A DNA stretch of 64,000 nt from Zygnema cylindricum (GCA_037447655.1 JBBHKE010001439.1:1-64000); one strand, 5' to 3'; positions 35,239 through 47,312 are shown, counted from the stretch's first letter. Numbers and translations: made by a program. Notes: generated by a model not told the origin, from the sequence alone.

Positions 35239-35491
35239 CGGAGGACAGTTCTGGATTACAAAGGTGTAAAAATAGGTCGCGTGGAAAAGGTAAAAAAAAT
35301 CCACGAGGAGCGCGCGCATATGTGCGTACACGTCGCAAGGGCCACGTGCGTTCCGCAAAGGTGGTTGCGAATCTGCCGAAGTTATCCCGTCACACTCCCA
35401 CCATCAAAGTTTGTCGCCGCCTTTTTGTCGTTGCGTTTTGAAATTTTGGGTAGTACATTTAATACCCTATGTACGAGTCATTAATTACCTC

Positions 35492-35553
35492 CGACGGTAC
35501 AGATATTTCCTCCGCTGGTAGAGATATTACCTCCGCTCGTACAGATATTGCGT
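35492..35553 (+). repeat. Three tandem 21-bp units
   Basis: Units of the form ACCTCCGCTGGTACAGATATT occur three times in succession with a few substitutions. Confidence 0.8.
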
Positions 35554-36523
35554 TCAGCCTTTGCATTCTAAGATTCTTTAAAGATTTGAAGCATCTAATA
35601 TTAACCTACGTGTTACCAACCAGAATGAGCCACGCATATAAGAAGTGGGTTTATTGTCGCGACCTAATGGAAGGCACGCTCTTTAATAAAAAATTTTGTA
35701 TAATTACTGAGACGCCTGATAGAAGTACACCCTTAGGGTGAACCACCATCAGGCAAAAAATGAGGTTCATTATGGAAAAAGTGCATTTCCGTACAGGGTC
35801 AGGGTATATAAAACATGATTACTATAGATTCGTCAACATTCTCTAAACTTTTGGGAGACAACGTCGACTGTCCGATTGAAGTAAGCGACCGTCTTAGGGT
35901 GAAGTTTCATTAAGGAAAAAATTGAGGATGTTTATTGAATGTCGTAATGTCTTGTACAGTTTCATACCAATTTTTATTTTTTATCAAAAAAAAGGTTACT
36001 GAATGATTGACTTGATTCTCTAAGGTTATGCGCGTAAACCTCGACCATCAGATGTATAATCAGATAGGCCATCAGTCGAACATTCAGTTTGCAACAAGTG
36101 ACCTGACGGAGGTCAATGTTCAGAGCCTGAACGTTTAACATTGCGCCTCGTGGAAAAGTGAAATAATATCCAGGATGAACGCGCGATTAGTTGCATACAC
36201 GTCGCATAGGTCAAGGGTCATCGGCCAGGGTGGATGCGTGGCTATCGAAAACCGCGAGAAAATCTTTGACGGAGGATATTCTTTCACACTCTGCCATCTA
36301 CTAACGATTCTGACATTTTTGTACATATTTACAAATCTTGGGTTTCGTCCGCTCGTATAGATTTTATTCGACAAGTTGTATGAGTCACTTTTTACCTCCC
36401 ATGTATATATGTGCCAGGCAAAACAAAAGTTGGTTATTGACTCGACACAACGGAAGGAAAGCCATCAGTAAACACATTTTTCCATTTATCGACACCGCCT
36501 AATGGAACCACGAGCTTATTGGG

Positions 36524-36568
36524 TGTCTAGCTAGTATCCTCTCAGCTAAGGAGGAGACTAGCTAGACA
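36524..36568. repeat. Perfect-stem hairpin
   Basis: TGTCTAGCTAGT pairs with ACTAGCTAGACA (12 bp), with extra CCT/AGG pairing inside and CTCAGCTAAGG as the loop region. Confidence 0.75.
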
Positions 36569-36979
36569 TTGGACGTGTTAAAGTTTTACAAGTGGAAAGG
36601 TCACGTACGATCCACGATGGATGTCGGATAGGAACCTTACACGTGGCATACGTTACACGCCTTCAAATATAGGTCACGCGCCTTCGGACAGACGGGAATC
36701 AAATCCAACAAAAACCACCAACAAATCTTACATTCATTAGTGTACATTTATATATCTTTTCATATTCAAAAGTAATCTATAACCATTGGTACAATGACAA
36801 AACACGAAGGTACAAATTGTACATTCACATTCCAATCTTATCTAACGTGGTACCATTTAAATTTAAAAACGTATACAGTAGCATTTCCCCAAACATTTGC
36901 GTCCAAAAAATTACAGTTTTAATGTTGAACGTGCAATTATACAAGCCTCCCCATGGAATTTCAATATTATACAAATTTG

Positions 36980-37222
36980 AAGTGTTGTGTATCAGCAAGG
37001 ATTTGCCGATAATTGATATGTGTTTTTTTTGGGGTTGTGGATAATCGATATATTAGCACAATATATCGACTTCATTGTTATCGCCGATAAACAATCGATA
37101 ATATTTGTGTTTTATCGCGATAACACCAATGTCGATATATGGTGCCAATTTATCGATTATCGGCAACCCAAAAAAGGTCGATAACGATTATCGGCAGATC
37201 CTTGCCGATACACAACACTACA
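36980..37222. mobile_element. hAT-like foldback MITE
   Basis: The ends AAGTGTTGTGTATC and GATACACAACACTA are inverted, and pairing continues inward (GCAAGGAT, TTGCCGATAA). The flanks CAAATTTG and CAATTTTG form an 8-bp target duplication with one mismatch. About 243 bp, no coding capacity. Confidence 0.75.
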
Positions 37223-38114
37223 ATTTTGTATAGGTTTATGTAAGTGTTGGCGCCCAATAAAGGGAAGTATGCGTCAGATGTCGCAAACGGTTAATCAAAA
37301 CCTTAAATGACCGTTAACCGACCGCCCGCGTTGGATCCGAATAGATTCGGGTGCCAAATACGTGGGGCCTGGCGGATTCGGGCGGTTGATTCACAGAAAA
37401 AAAAAAACGGTTTTGGTCAGATAAACAAAAAACGGAACAAATTGAAAGTTTTGTATTGTCCATACTATCCAACATTATTGTACTTTCTACTCTTGGTATC
37501 GTAGAAGCTACGAGGGAGATGTACCAGTAACTTTGTACTTATTCAGGTACTGGAGGGTTCGGGTAGTCGCGAGAAATCGAGGTTAGGTTAACTTTTATAA
37601 TCGTAAACGTGCTTTGGGTAATGGTTAACAAATTTAGAGATTGACATAACCCGGTCGAACGTCGGGTACTCAGGTTTTGAAAAAGAAAAAACGGTTGGTT
37701 CCGGTTATCTAAATTTTTGACTTTTGCGACCTCTGGCATGCGTTGTTCATTTCGTATAAAAAAATTGTCAAAACTTTTAAAGCGGACAAATCCTACCTGG
37801 AAATATATTTTGCATTATATTAAATTTGTACAATCGTACCGTCTCATAGTACATTGTACGATATGTGAGGTTAAATCTAAAATCCAAAAGCGCGGCAAAC
37901 CACGAAGAAAAACGACCGCAAAAAAGAGTCTAACAGGATATCTTACGACAAATAATATATGCGGATTTTGGTGGATTCGCGTTCCCCCAATGCACATGGC
38001 CTTTGTGTCGTGTAGGGAACCCAATGATCGGAGAAAGCGAGGGATTCTGGCTGATTTTATTTTTTTACTTATCGGTCGTACGAGGTATCTTTCGTCGGCC
38101 CGCAACTTTTAACG
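37223..38114. other. Intergenic, no gene supported
   Basis: A 131-codon open frame (37717-38112, plus) has no recognisable domain and overlaps equally open frames on the other strand. I see no conserved feature here. Confidence 0.4.
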
Positions 38115-38763
38115 CATAGTTCAAAAGTAGGCGTTTTTATGGTCGGCGTTTGGTAGGCGCACAAAACTTGGCACTACTGTATGTGTGTGAGTTGTGCACA
38201 CTGTTGTACGAACGTACCAATCTGACGTATGATCATAGTACAGCGTACGCCGCCGGACGAAATTATTTAGCAAACGGACACGGCGTAGGATGACATTCCG
38301 CGGGAAAGAAAACCCGGAAAATAAATAAAAAACGCGGACGGGCAATTTAACATTTTTTTTTTATCGTCCCATACTGCCTGGTTGGTCACTTTGAGGCTTT
38401 ATTTAGTGTGGCCTCCAAATTTGCATATGCTAATATGACAGGTAGTCCTATCGTAAGTTGTGTTATGGGCTTTTCATGTGATCTTCTTTGATCGCTACTT
38501 TTATCAGCAACCGTTTGATCGTCCCAATCTGACGGTTTAACTAAGAAATACCTTAAAACTCATAGAAATATTTTTTTTTTGTCCGAATGTTTTTCAAAAT
38601 TTAGACATGACGTTTAATTCTCTATCGATCAACGTGCAACTCAACCATGTTACCATTTTTTTAATTTTGCAACCAATACAACATGGGTCTTAAGGTCATA
38701 TTGTATGTTTTACATACAATAGGCATATTGTATGGGCCTACTTTCACTTACTTTTGAACTATG
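38115..38763. mobile_element. TIR DNA element family T1, copy 2 (inverted)
   Basis: CATAGTTCAAAAGTAGGCG ... TACTTTTGAACTATG, the reverse of the copy at 6498-7130 and similar throughout, including the nested CATACAATA palindrome (about 38690-38745). The target duplication is not clear here. Confidence 0.75.
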
Positions 38764-39139
38764 TTTGAAACAGTAGTCACTTGAATTCTTGCGCAAATGA
38801 CATACGCGCCACAACCGACAAAAACCGAGAACTCACACGTGCCTTTGCAAATCGTAATTTGGACCTTGCCGCCTTGCAACATTTTGTATATCACGCGGAC
38901 AAACCTCAAACGTAATTATTGACTACGACAATGATGCTGTGAAGTGTCAAGGTATATCTCCATATTCCAAATCAATGGTTTTTTTATGTTGTTTTCCTCT
39001 AAAACTTAACGCAGTACCTCTTGAGTTACAACCGCACAAAAAGATCGAAAAATGTAGAGGTACATTTAGAGTCATCATCAAACTTAGACTACTGTATATT
39101 ATCGTCTTGCTTTATGTCCAACGCGCACCTTAATAAATT
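38764..39139. other. Fragment of TIR family T2 and spacer
   Basis: Positions about 38970-39130 resemble the 5' part of the T2 family (TGTTGTTTTCCTCTAAAACT ... CATCATCAAACTTAGA) without a clean terminus. Confidence 0.4.
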
Positions 39140-40664
39140 AAGGGTACAACCCCATCTGGTTAGGTATGGATTTTTTTTTGTCGTTTTCCTCTAAAAATTA
39201 ACGTCGTACTCCCTAAGTGGATACCGTACGAAGAAATCTAAAATTTGCATAGTATAATTTGCATCATTCTCAAACTTAGGGTGTACGAAAATTTGTCGTC
39301 TTTGTGTTTTTTCAACCCACTGCCACATCATCTTCAAACTTATCATAAACCACATCGCCAATGTGTTTTAAGCAAAGTAGAACCATTTACACAAATAGGA
39401 AAACATGTTTCCACCTTTGAACTTTTTTCAAAAGTTTTTGACGACTGAAAAAAGTACAGGGCTGTTTGTTTTTGTCCCCATGCACCTTGTACGTTTTTTT
39501 TTGTAAGGGTCTCGAGGCTACATTGTCATATCACGCAAAGTTGAAAAATTTGCTAAGTCATGGCGGCCGGACAGGTGAGGTTTACGCAAATGCATGTTAT
39601 CCAGCCACGGCTGCAAGGCTGTACGTCTACGATGTCACGAAATGACATGCAACATGCCAAATCGTTTCAAAACTTACGATGTTTCTTACGACGCTTCAAA
39701 GAGTTTCGAAAAAATACGGTGCGGCAAAGACGAATTGTACACGGTGACAACCATCACGGGTATTGTCGACGTATACTATCGTCACAAACTTAAGTAACAA
39801 TTTTTACTTTTCGGGTAAACACATTAGGGTACGGCCCCATGTAATTGTAGCTTTTCAAACTTACTATTTATTTTAGCGCGGATCCGGCGGCCCCGGATAA
39901 TAGGTGTCCATATGTGTTTACTCGCAATTATTACTTAACTTTGTGACGATTGTATAAGTCGACAACACCCGTGACGGGTTGTCAATGTGTACAATCTGTC
40001 TTGTCGCACCTTATTTTTCAAAACTTTTTGAAGCGTCGCAAGACACGTCGTAACTTTTGAAACGATTTGGCATATCGCATGTCATTGCGTGACATCGTAG
40101 ATGTACAACCTTGCAGCCGTGGCTCTACGACATGCCTTTGCGTAAACCTCTCCAGTCCGGCCACCATGACTTCGCAGATTTTTCACGTTTACGTGAAATG
40201 ACACTGCAACATCGAGACCCTATAAAAAAACAAGTCGTACAAGGTGCATGCGGACAAAAACGAATAGCCCTGTTTTTTTTTAAGTCGTCAAAAATTTTTG
40301 AGCACTTTTTACACGTGGGAATATGTCTTTCTATTTGTGTTTTTTTTGCTTGACACACATTGCCGATGTGGATTATGATAAGTTTGAATATGACGTGACA
40401 GTGGGTCGAAAAAACACAAGACGACAAATTTTTGTACATCCGAAGTTCGAGAATGATGCAAATTGTACTCCACAAATTTGCGATATCTTCGTACGGTTTC
40501 AGCTTAGGCACTACGGCGCAATGTTTGAAAGGAAAAGGACAGAATATAACCCGAACTTAGCCGCATGGGGCCGTACCCTTAGAGACACCTAAAATCTGGG
40601 TCCGCCGGATCCGCGCTAAAATACAAAGTTCACTAAGTTAAAAGTACATGGGGTCATACCCTAA
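39140..40664. mobile_element. 1.5-kb foldback made of two TIR family T2 copies
   Basis: The outer ends AAGGGTACAACCCCAT (39140) and ATGGGGCCGTACCCTTA (to 40581) are inverted. An inner element runs 39834-40664, from TTAGGGTACGGCCCCATGTA to ACATGGGGTCATACCCTAA, with further terminal pairing through GCGCGGATCCGGCGG / CCGCCGGATCCGCGC. The region 39140-39800 is the inverse of 39910-40581 along nearly its whole length. No transposase recognised. Confidence 0.75.
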
Positions 40665-40686
40665 GTTAACAGGCAGAACGAACTGT

Positions 40687-41635
40687 TAGGGCGTGTCCCC
40701 ATGTGTTCAAGTAAGGGTTTTTTTTCTGTCGTTTACACAGAAAATGGGACTTTCTACTTTAAAATATTACGCCGTACGAAAAATGGGCAAAAATTCAAAT
40801 ACATTTTGCGTCATCTTGGAACTTGAAAGGTACGGCGATTTGACAGTATTATCATCGCGACCCACTTCCAGCTCATCTTCACACTTGCACTGAAATCAAA
40901 TCGCGACCTGATTTTAATCAAAATACTACCCTATTGACGAATAGAAAGCTTGGGTTGCACGCGTGAAAAGTTTTCAATTTTTTTTGCACGAAGGAAAGTA
41001 CACGCTATTTTTTTCACAGCTCGTCACGAGCATGCACATAAAAAAATGACAAACATGTACGGAAAAAAACTTGAAGGGGTCTCGGACCTCCACTTTCCTT
41101 CATGGGTCCTTTGCAAAAGTTTATGCCGTCCTCGTCTCTCTTCCTCTTTCTCACTCAATTGTTCTTATTTCTCTCTCCCCGAAATGAAATGCGGCAATGA
41201 TGGTTTCAAATGAAAGATATATTTTTTATCTTTTTTTTGAATATCTTTGGTCGTTGTTTGACGGCATATCGAATGGTAAAAGATAAATAAAAGAAATCGG
41301 AAGCCATGGCGGAAAGTTTACGTACTAATGACGTCACAGCGTGGCGTGACTTCGCAATGTCAAAACCCTAAACATCTACGATGTCAGAAAAACCTCGACG
41401 TCTACAACCGTCGCCGTTTTTGTAGACGGCACTTTTTTTAGGAAGTTTCGCAGTAGTCTACATTTCGTTTCGTACTCTGTCGCACATTTTGTAGACGTCT
41501 ACGACTGTCACAAATTTGAAGTAATGAAAGCGCAAGTAATGAATGACAGGCACACTGTGAAAAGTACACCGTAAAATCAGCGCTAAAATCCAAAATAGCG
41601 TTTCAAAATATCGGTTACATGGGGACACGCCCTTA
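40687..41635. mobile_element. 949-bp TIR element, family T2
   Basis: Starts TAGGGCGTGTCCCCATGT and ends ACATGGGGACACGCCCTTA. Its left part resembles the other T2 copies (TTTTTCTGTCGTTT, then an ACGCCGTACGAA block). No clear target duplication and no transposase. Confidence 0.75.
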
Positions 41636-41660
41636 GATCTAAAAAATATTTCTACGACTC

Positions 41661-41882
41661 TACACCGCCAATCGCTATTAGCGTAGAAGTTTCTTTAGCG
41701 TATACGAATAATTAGCGTGGTTTACGTTAATTGGGAATTTGGAAATTTTCGAAGAAATCGATTACTCTAATTAGGAATTAGGGTGTTTTGTAAATAGTGT
41801 GGATAATTCTATTTGAGAATAATAAAAAAAAAAAAGCGGGACGGGATTAGCGTACACAACGCTAATAGCGATTGGCGGTGTA
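41661..41882. mobile_element. 222-bp MITE, family M1
   Basis: TACACCGCCAATCGCTATTA (plus GCG) at the left is perfectly inverted at the right end (23 bp). The terminal TA may be the target duplication, as in mariner or Harbinger-type MITEs. Related copies sit in intron 1 of both TBL copies. Confidence 0.85.
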
Positions 41883-42927
41883 CCGAATGGAACGACGTGT
41901 TTGGCGCTTCTGTGAACGGCTACAATAAACCTCCTTTTTGAAATTTGAACTTTGTGACCGTTGCCTGCATACTAATGATTATCCGGCAAAGAGAAGTCGG
42001 GCAAAACTGACAACAACAAGGAAAAGTAATACTAAAATAATAAAAAATGGCGGCTGCATATTTCTCAGCTCCTACTACTTCATTGATTTCTTGGATCAGA
42101 AACTGCAAAACTTGTCGTCTTTGGAAACCCTAATTTCACTTTCACTACATTGCTGTAGTCTGCAATTTCTTTCTTTGAAAATAATCGACTCGAATCCGCC
42201 ACTTAAATCGTAAGCAACTGGAACATCAATTTCATAATTTTGTTTTATAAAGGATCCAGAATTAATAATGCTAACTTGTTTAAAGTTTGCCAAGGAGCTT
42301 TGTGCTGTGCCACAATTTATTTTTCTATGGAGAACTTGCGAGGTAAATCCAGTATTATCAGTTCACTCTGTGTGCATATATCCCTAAAGAGATGATGTGG
42401 AGATATAAAATACGCACGTTAAAAAGTAAAATTCGTGCCATAAGTTTGTGTATCGGCAAATGCAAATGCATTGCTGTCATCCTCACTTTAGTTGGAGCTT
42501 TACTCTGACTATCCTCGCCTCAATCACGAGTTTATGTGTAACTCCGTTCCGTTTTTCCGCCGTACGAATCCTTTTCAACAGATGTGATCGCGAATTACTA
42601 CTAGAATGTACACTGCCCACCGCTAATAGTGTTGAACAGTTTCTCCGCACTTTTGAAAAAGTGTTTTTTAATCATCACTGAGTGAAAAAAATTCAATTGT
42701 GAGACCGTTACTTGATGATTAGTATATCCTCTATTTAAAATGTTGCTAACGACGTTTGTGTGGATGATAAATCGTTAGAACAATGGGTAGTGTAATTATA
42801 TAACTTCACTATTGTATTGCCTCTGCTGGTTTGTATTTTTTAGAAAAAGCCTTATAAAGTATGTAATTATTACAAAAAGTATTTATTATAAAGCGGCTGT
42901 TCTGTTTGGTGCAGCTGTGGTCCAATC
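41883..42927. other. 5' flank of the TBL gene
   Basis: Non-coding as far as I can see; presumed promoter and 5' UTR of the gene starting at 42928. A single M1-like MITE end (CACTGCCCACCGCTAATAG) is near 42611-42629. Confidence 0.4.
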
Positions 42928-45900
42928 ATGGGCCGAGTTACAGCTTGTCTCATCTTCCTAATAGGGGTTATCCTCCTCAACACCCTTCCGTCTCAAGGTG
43001 AGTTTCTAACTTCTCAACATTTTCCTACTTTTTGTTTTTTTCAAATGCTGTTCCATTGTTTTGTTCTGTTTTGAAAAGGCTTGAACACCACTTGCATACT
43101 GCTGCCTTTCCAAGACCGGTGGACATAGTAGGGGCGAAGTGCTTAACTTCAAGCTCATGGCTCTACTACACTGTCCATTGCTATTAAAGCTACTCATCCT
43201 AGTGAGTTTTTACCCATAGTCATAATTAGTTCTAGTAACACTATTCAGTGATGTGGTCCATAATGAGCTACATGGCCAAACATGATTTAGTGTAGTTAGT
43301 ATTGAATGCTCTTCAACGCTGTCAATTTGGCAACTCTAATAGCGATGGACGGTGTTTTGCCATCTTAAAAGAGTGAACTGAACTTCGTTGTCTAAAATAA
43401 TTGCAACTCGATGCCACATGCTCATATACTTGGATGTTGAAAATTCATCATTTTTGCAAAGAAGATGGTAATAGCCAGTTTTGTCTCTTTCACGATGTTG
43501 CTGCATTACTCCGCTGTTTTTCAATGCACCTCGGATAGTTTTAGCTCGAGAATTTGTGATGTACTTTTGAGATTCACAAGTGAATTCCCGTCAACTACTT
43601 ACATTTTCCCAGAATTTATCCAACTTGTCCTGTTTTATTGCTTCCTCGGATTTGTTACTTGAGAATAAGTTAATTTCTCTACTTGCAGGTCGTTTGTGCA
43701 ATACCAGCACGGGCGAATGGGTTCTGGATACTTCAGAGCGCATTTATACTGAATCAAATTGCCAATTCTTTGATGGAAAATCTGACTGCCAGGCAAGAGG
43801 GAGGTCCAATACCACGTATCAGAAATATGAATTTAAGGTATGCGAGGATGGATTGATCATTACCTTGTTCAATGAAGAGCTGCTCCCGCAATGGTGGCTT
43901 CTATCTATTTTGTTCATTGGTAGTTGATAGAGGCAGAACTGTAGGAATTGTTTCAAAAAAGAAATAGACTACATCCATTCGGCATTCGAAGAAACTTTGT
44001 TGAAGGAATCTACCAATAGCTTCTTTTGATGTAAAGCCATCTGTAACAAGCCTTCTCTGCATAATAGTTGCTATCTCCCTCGTTAAATCCATATGCTTAC
44101 CCTTAAATATCTATTAGAAGAACCATTGTCCTTGTGTTTTTTTTCTGTCGAAATTCACACAATGTAAGGTAATTGCTTCACAGACGTCGCACTGCTTCCT
44201 GAAGCCTTTCAGCGCTCTCAAATTGGCTCACATTTTAAAATCAAAGACAGTTCTTATCGTCGGAGATTCAGTCACAGGCAACTTTAATCAAGCATTTCTG
44301 TGCATGGCAAACTCGGGCAGTGAAAAGCTTAAAAGGTGGAATGGAAAGATAAGAGGTATTCCTACAATTGGATTTCAGGTGATGCTTACAACCTCTCATC
44401 TGAAATGTATATTCTTTGGTTGCTAGTCTGTGAGTGTGGCAATATATAACAATCTTTGCAGCACTAAGTCAAAAGTACATAGGATGCAGTTTTTGCGGAT
44501 CTCTTCACCTTTGGAAAGAAATGTGTAGAAAGGAGCGTGGAAAGTGGTTTGTAGTTTGTCATTTTTATAAGGCTTTCACCTAGCTTGTGTTCATTTCGCG
44601 CCATGGATATATCAGCAATATTGCGCGTTAAAATGGGTAACGGCCAGTGTAAAATATTAAGCATTTAATGCCTTTTAGTACTGCTGTGGGTCGTACTATT
44701 TACATAAGAGCACGACAAAGCACTTCTGGCTTTTACCTGCTTTTATTTATTGCATTGTGATCAGGTTCTTCGCATCAGCTGGGGCTTTGGCTTATTTATA
44801 TGTCTAGATTGTTTGAGCTACTTTCAAAATGAAGGTAAAATTCTGCATCATTTATCTTAACGCGACGGGAATTTTGTGCTTCATTTATGCAGTATGCTAG
44901 TAAAAAATTCCGCATGTTGAAAGTTTCTTCGAACTATTTGGTGGATTACGAGCGTTTACCATCTCAAGTAAAAAAAGTGAGCAAAGTGAACGTGGCACGG
45001 GTGGATCCACGGTGGGAAGAATTGGCGAAGGCGGCTGATGTTATTATTTTCCAGGTAAACGACAAAGGGATTATTCCTGCTCTTAGGGTAACTATACCCA
45101 CGTGATTAAAGACGATACAAATCAGTAATCACCAAAACTGCACAAAAAAAATTTATTTTTACACAATCGTACAGTTTTCTGCTTTGATTACGACGAATAT
45201 TATGGTAACTGATCCACTAACGCCAGCTATACTGCTCGTATAACTCCCATATAAGATGCGTTTGTGGCTTTGCAGTTTCAGTTTATGGTGCTTTACTATT
45301 GATGTTGGGCCACAATTATTTTTGCACATGGTCAAACAAATGCAGAAAGGCATACGAAGCCCGAACCCATCGTATAGTGCTCTTTGACGTTTTAGATGCA
45401 AATGTCTTTGATGAATTGACGTAACTGAGTTACTCTTTATCTCCTATACTGAGAATACTTTTAAGTTTCGGAGGATCTGGACCCTGTTTGAGTAATTTTA
45501 CTTTTGATGATCACAGAGCACACATTGGTGGATGTCAGGCTACCATGAATGGTATTCAAACGGGACAAGCCTCGGTAATATTTCAAGTTGGGAAGCATAT
45601 GCAATAGGAATACGAACGGTGCAGAAGTATTTAGAACAAATCAAGTTCCAAGGCAAAGCAATTCTATTGAGTGGATCACCGACGCATTATGGCCTTCCCC
45701 CAGGTATAGCTGACGAAGGTTCATTTTGTAGAACCTCCCAGCTCCTAAGCTACCGTGAGGTACGACTCTCACTTGTGGCATGTTATCAACAATTCTGGAT
45801 TGCTCCATACCTCATTGCCATAATGTGAACTCAAAAAGTTCTATAGGATCGCAACCACAATCCCAAACTTTATTGTATCCATGCAGTAATTTCTCTAGAA

Positions 45901-47312
45901 AGGTATGAACCATGGCATTCGTTAAGTGGCATCTATATACTCAAAGAAACAAAAACATGTTAAATGGCGTTACCAGCAAGTCTGTGTTATTATTTTGTAA
46001 GCATGAAGCAAGTTGTCATTGATTGCAGCAGTCCAAGCACTGAAGAATGATTGTAACTCGGGCAATTGTAAATTTTTATTCGCTTATCTTGAGTTTGCTT
46101 ATCGTTTGTTGAGGGAGCAGGTATTGAGGTGGGAACAAGGAAGAGACTCCTTGAAGCTTCTGAACTTCCAAAGGAATTTAACTCGTGGCACTAACCTGAC
46201 ACTCATTGACATCACAACGATGAGTCTCCTCCGGCCTGATGGTCGCATGCAAAATTGGTATGTTAATGGTGAGTGTTGCTTTCCTTTCACCAAGAATCAC
46301 TCGTCGTGAGCAAGGCTTTTCTCTGGTTTGTTTTTCAAACTTGCGAAAAAAGTTGCAAACGATATGCCTCGTCAACCCGTACTTTTTTTGTAGCGTATGG
46401 TTCTTCCAAGTACAAGTCTTGTATAGGAAGGGAAACCACATGCAATGGGTCTAAGACAACTTGGTTGTTAACCAACAAAGCTATACATGAAAGCTAGAGC
46501 CCACATAGATTTAGATTTTCAAGTTGACATGAGCATTCACATTGACAATGGCATTGATATGTACATTCGACATTTGACATTGGAATTTGACATTTAATCT
46601 TGATGTGGAACATTTGACATTTGCCATTGACATTGACATTGGCATTGACATTGACAATTAAATTTTAACCTTCATGTGGACAGTTGACATTCGACATTTG
46701 ACGTTGACATTTGACATTTGACATTTAACCTTGATGTGGACATTTGACATTTGACATTGAAATTGGAATTATCAATAAAATTTTAACTTTGATGTGGACA
46801 TTTGACATTTGAAATTTGACATTTGACGTTGACATTTGACATTTGACGCTGACATTTGACATTTGACATTTGACATTTAACCTTGATGTGGACATTTGAT
46901 ATTGCCATTGGAATTGACAATTGAATTTTAACCTTGATGTGGACATTTGACATTTGATATTTGACATTTGACGTTGACATTCACATTGATGCATTGGCAT
47001 CGACATTGGCATCGGCATTGATATATCTACTGCATAAGAGTACAAAAAAAGAAAACCAACAGTATTCCGTGAATTTTAGGAATAGTTGAAGTTGGAGCCC
47101 TATCTTCTGTTCAGTCAATCTGCACCCATATGCCTCACTTTTATATTTGTGCAATACTCTTTCTATAATTATTGACAACTCACGGTGGTTTGCACTCAGG
47201 CGGAAATCATGTTGGAGGGAGAGACGATTGCACACACTGGTGTGGTGCAGGTGTCCCCGACATGTGGGTTAAAGTGGTGTATAATTATCTACGAGGTAAG
47301 ATAGCCGTCTAA
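42928..47312 (+). CDS. TBL/PC-esterase polysaccharide O-acetyltransferase (copy A; exon 4 damaged)
   Basis: Trichome-birefringence-like proteins are Golgi enzymes that transfer acetyl groups to wall polysaccharides. Exons: 42928-42997, 43689-43837, 44184-44378, (44765-44834), 44893-45054, 45517-45759, 46121-46268, 47200-47312. Exon 1 gives a hydrophobic signal anchor (CLIFLIGVILL). The TBL-domain start LCNTSTGEWV leads to the catalytic GDS (GDSVTGNF), HWWMSGYHEW, the IDITTMSLLRPDGR segment, and the C-terminal DCTHWC with the DxxH His/Asp pair, then GVPDMW. Exon 4 is 70 nt here but 72 in copy B; including it brings a stop right after the junction (GTA TGC TAG). Without it the frame stays open, giving 359 residues. 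Exon 8 ends at TAA 47310-47312. The family is certain; whether this copy works is not. Confidence 0.85.
43167..43356. mobile_element. MITE family M1 in TBL intron 1 (copy A)
   Basis: TACACTGTCCATTGCTATTA ... TAATAGCGATGGACGGTGT, the terminal inverted repeat of M1 with substitutions. The same insertion is at the matching place in copy B (58528-58714). Confidence 0.75.
46521..46995 (+). repeat. TTGACAT minisatellite in TBL intron 7
   Basis: Dozens of degenerate 6-7-bp units (TTGACAT, TTGACATT), organised at a higher level around CTTGATGTGGACA. A shorter relative in copy B's matching intron (about 55195-55440) shows that the array existed before the duplication and changed since. Confidence 0.85.

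Larger units (their letters stand above)
35244..36979. other. Repeat-rich intergenic DNA, no gene supported
   Basis: Holds two degenerate copies of one repeat (about 35272-35400 and 36140-36310) sharing CGTGGAAAAG, CGCGCG and TACACGTCGCA. It also has TIR-like starts at 35733 (TTAGGGTGAACCACCATCAG) and 35893 (TTAGGGTGAAGTTTCATTAA), related to the end of the element at 60290-61093. Confidence 0.45.

Noticed and set aside
35492-35553. Short regular repeats considered as a CRISPR array
   Set aside because: Three adjacent 21-bp units without spacers in a plant nuclear context: an ordinary tandem repeat.
37717-38112. 131-codon plus-strand frame
   Set aside because: No recognisable domain, no paralogue in the window and an equally open antisense frame; no evidence for a gene.
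40125-40511. 128-codon Cys-rich minus-strand frame, possible transposase zinc finger
   Set aside because: It lies in the foldback arm; the matching arm at 39140-39800 has no equivalent intact frame, and no transposase motif is seen.
46521-47045. Met/Ser/Asn/Val/Lys/Cys/Gln repeat protein on the minus strand
   Set aside because: Antisense reading of the TTGACAT minisatellite in a TBL intron.
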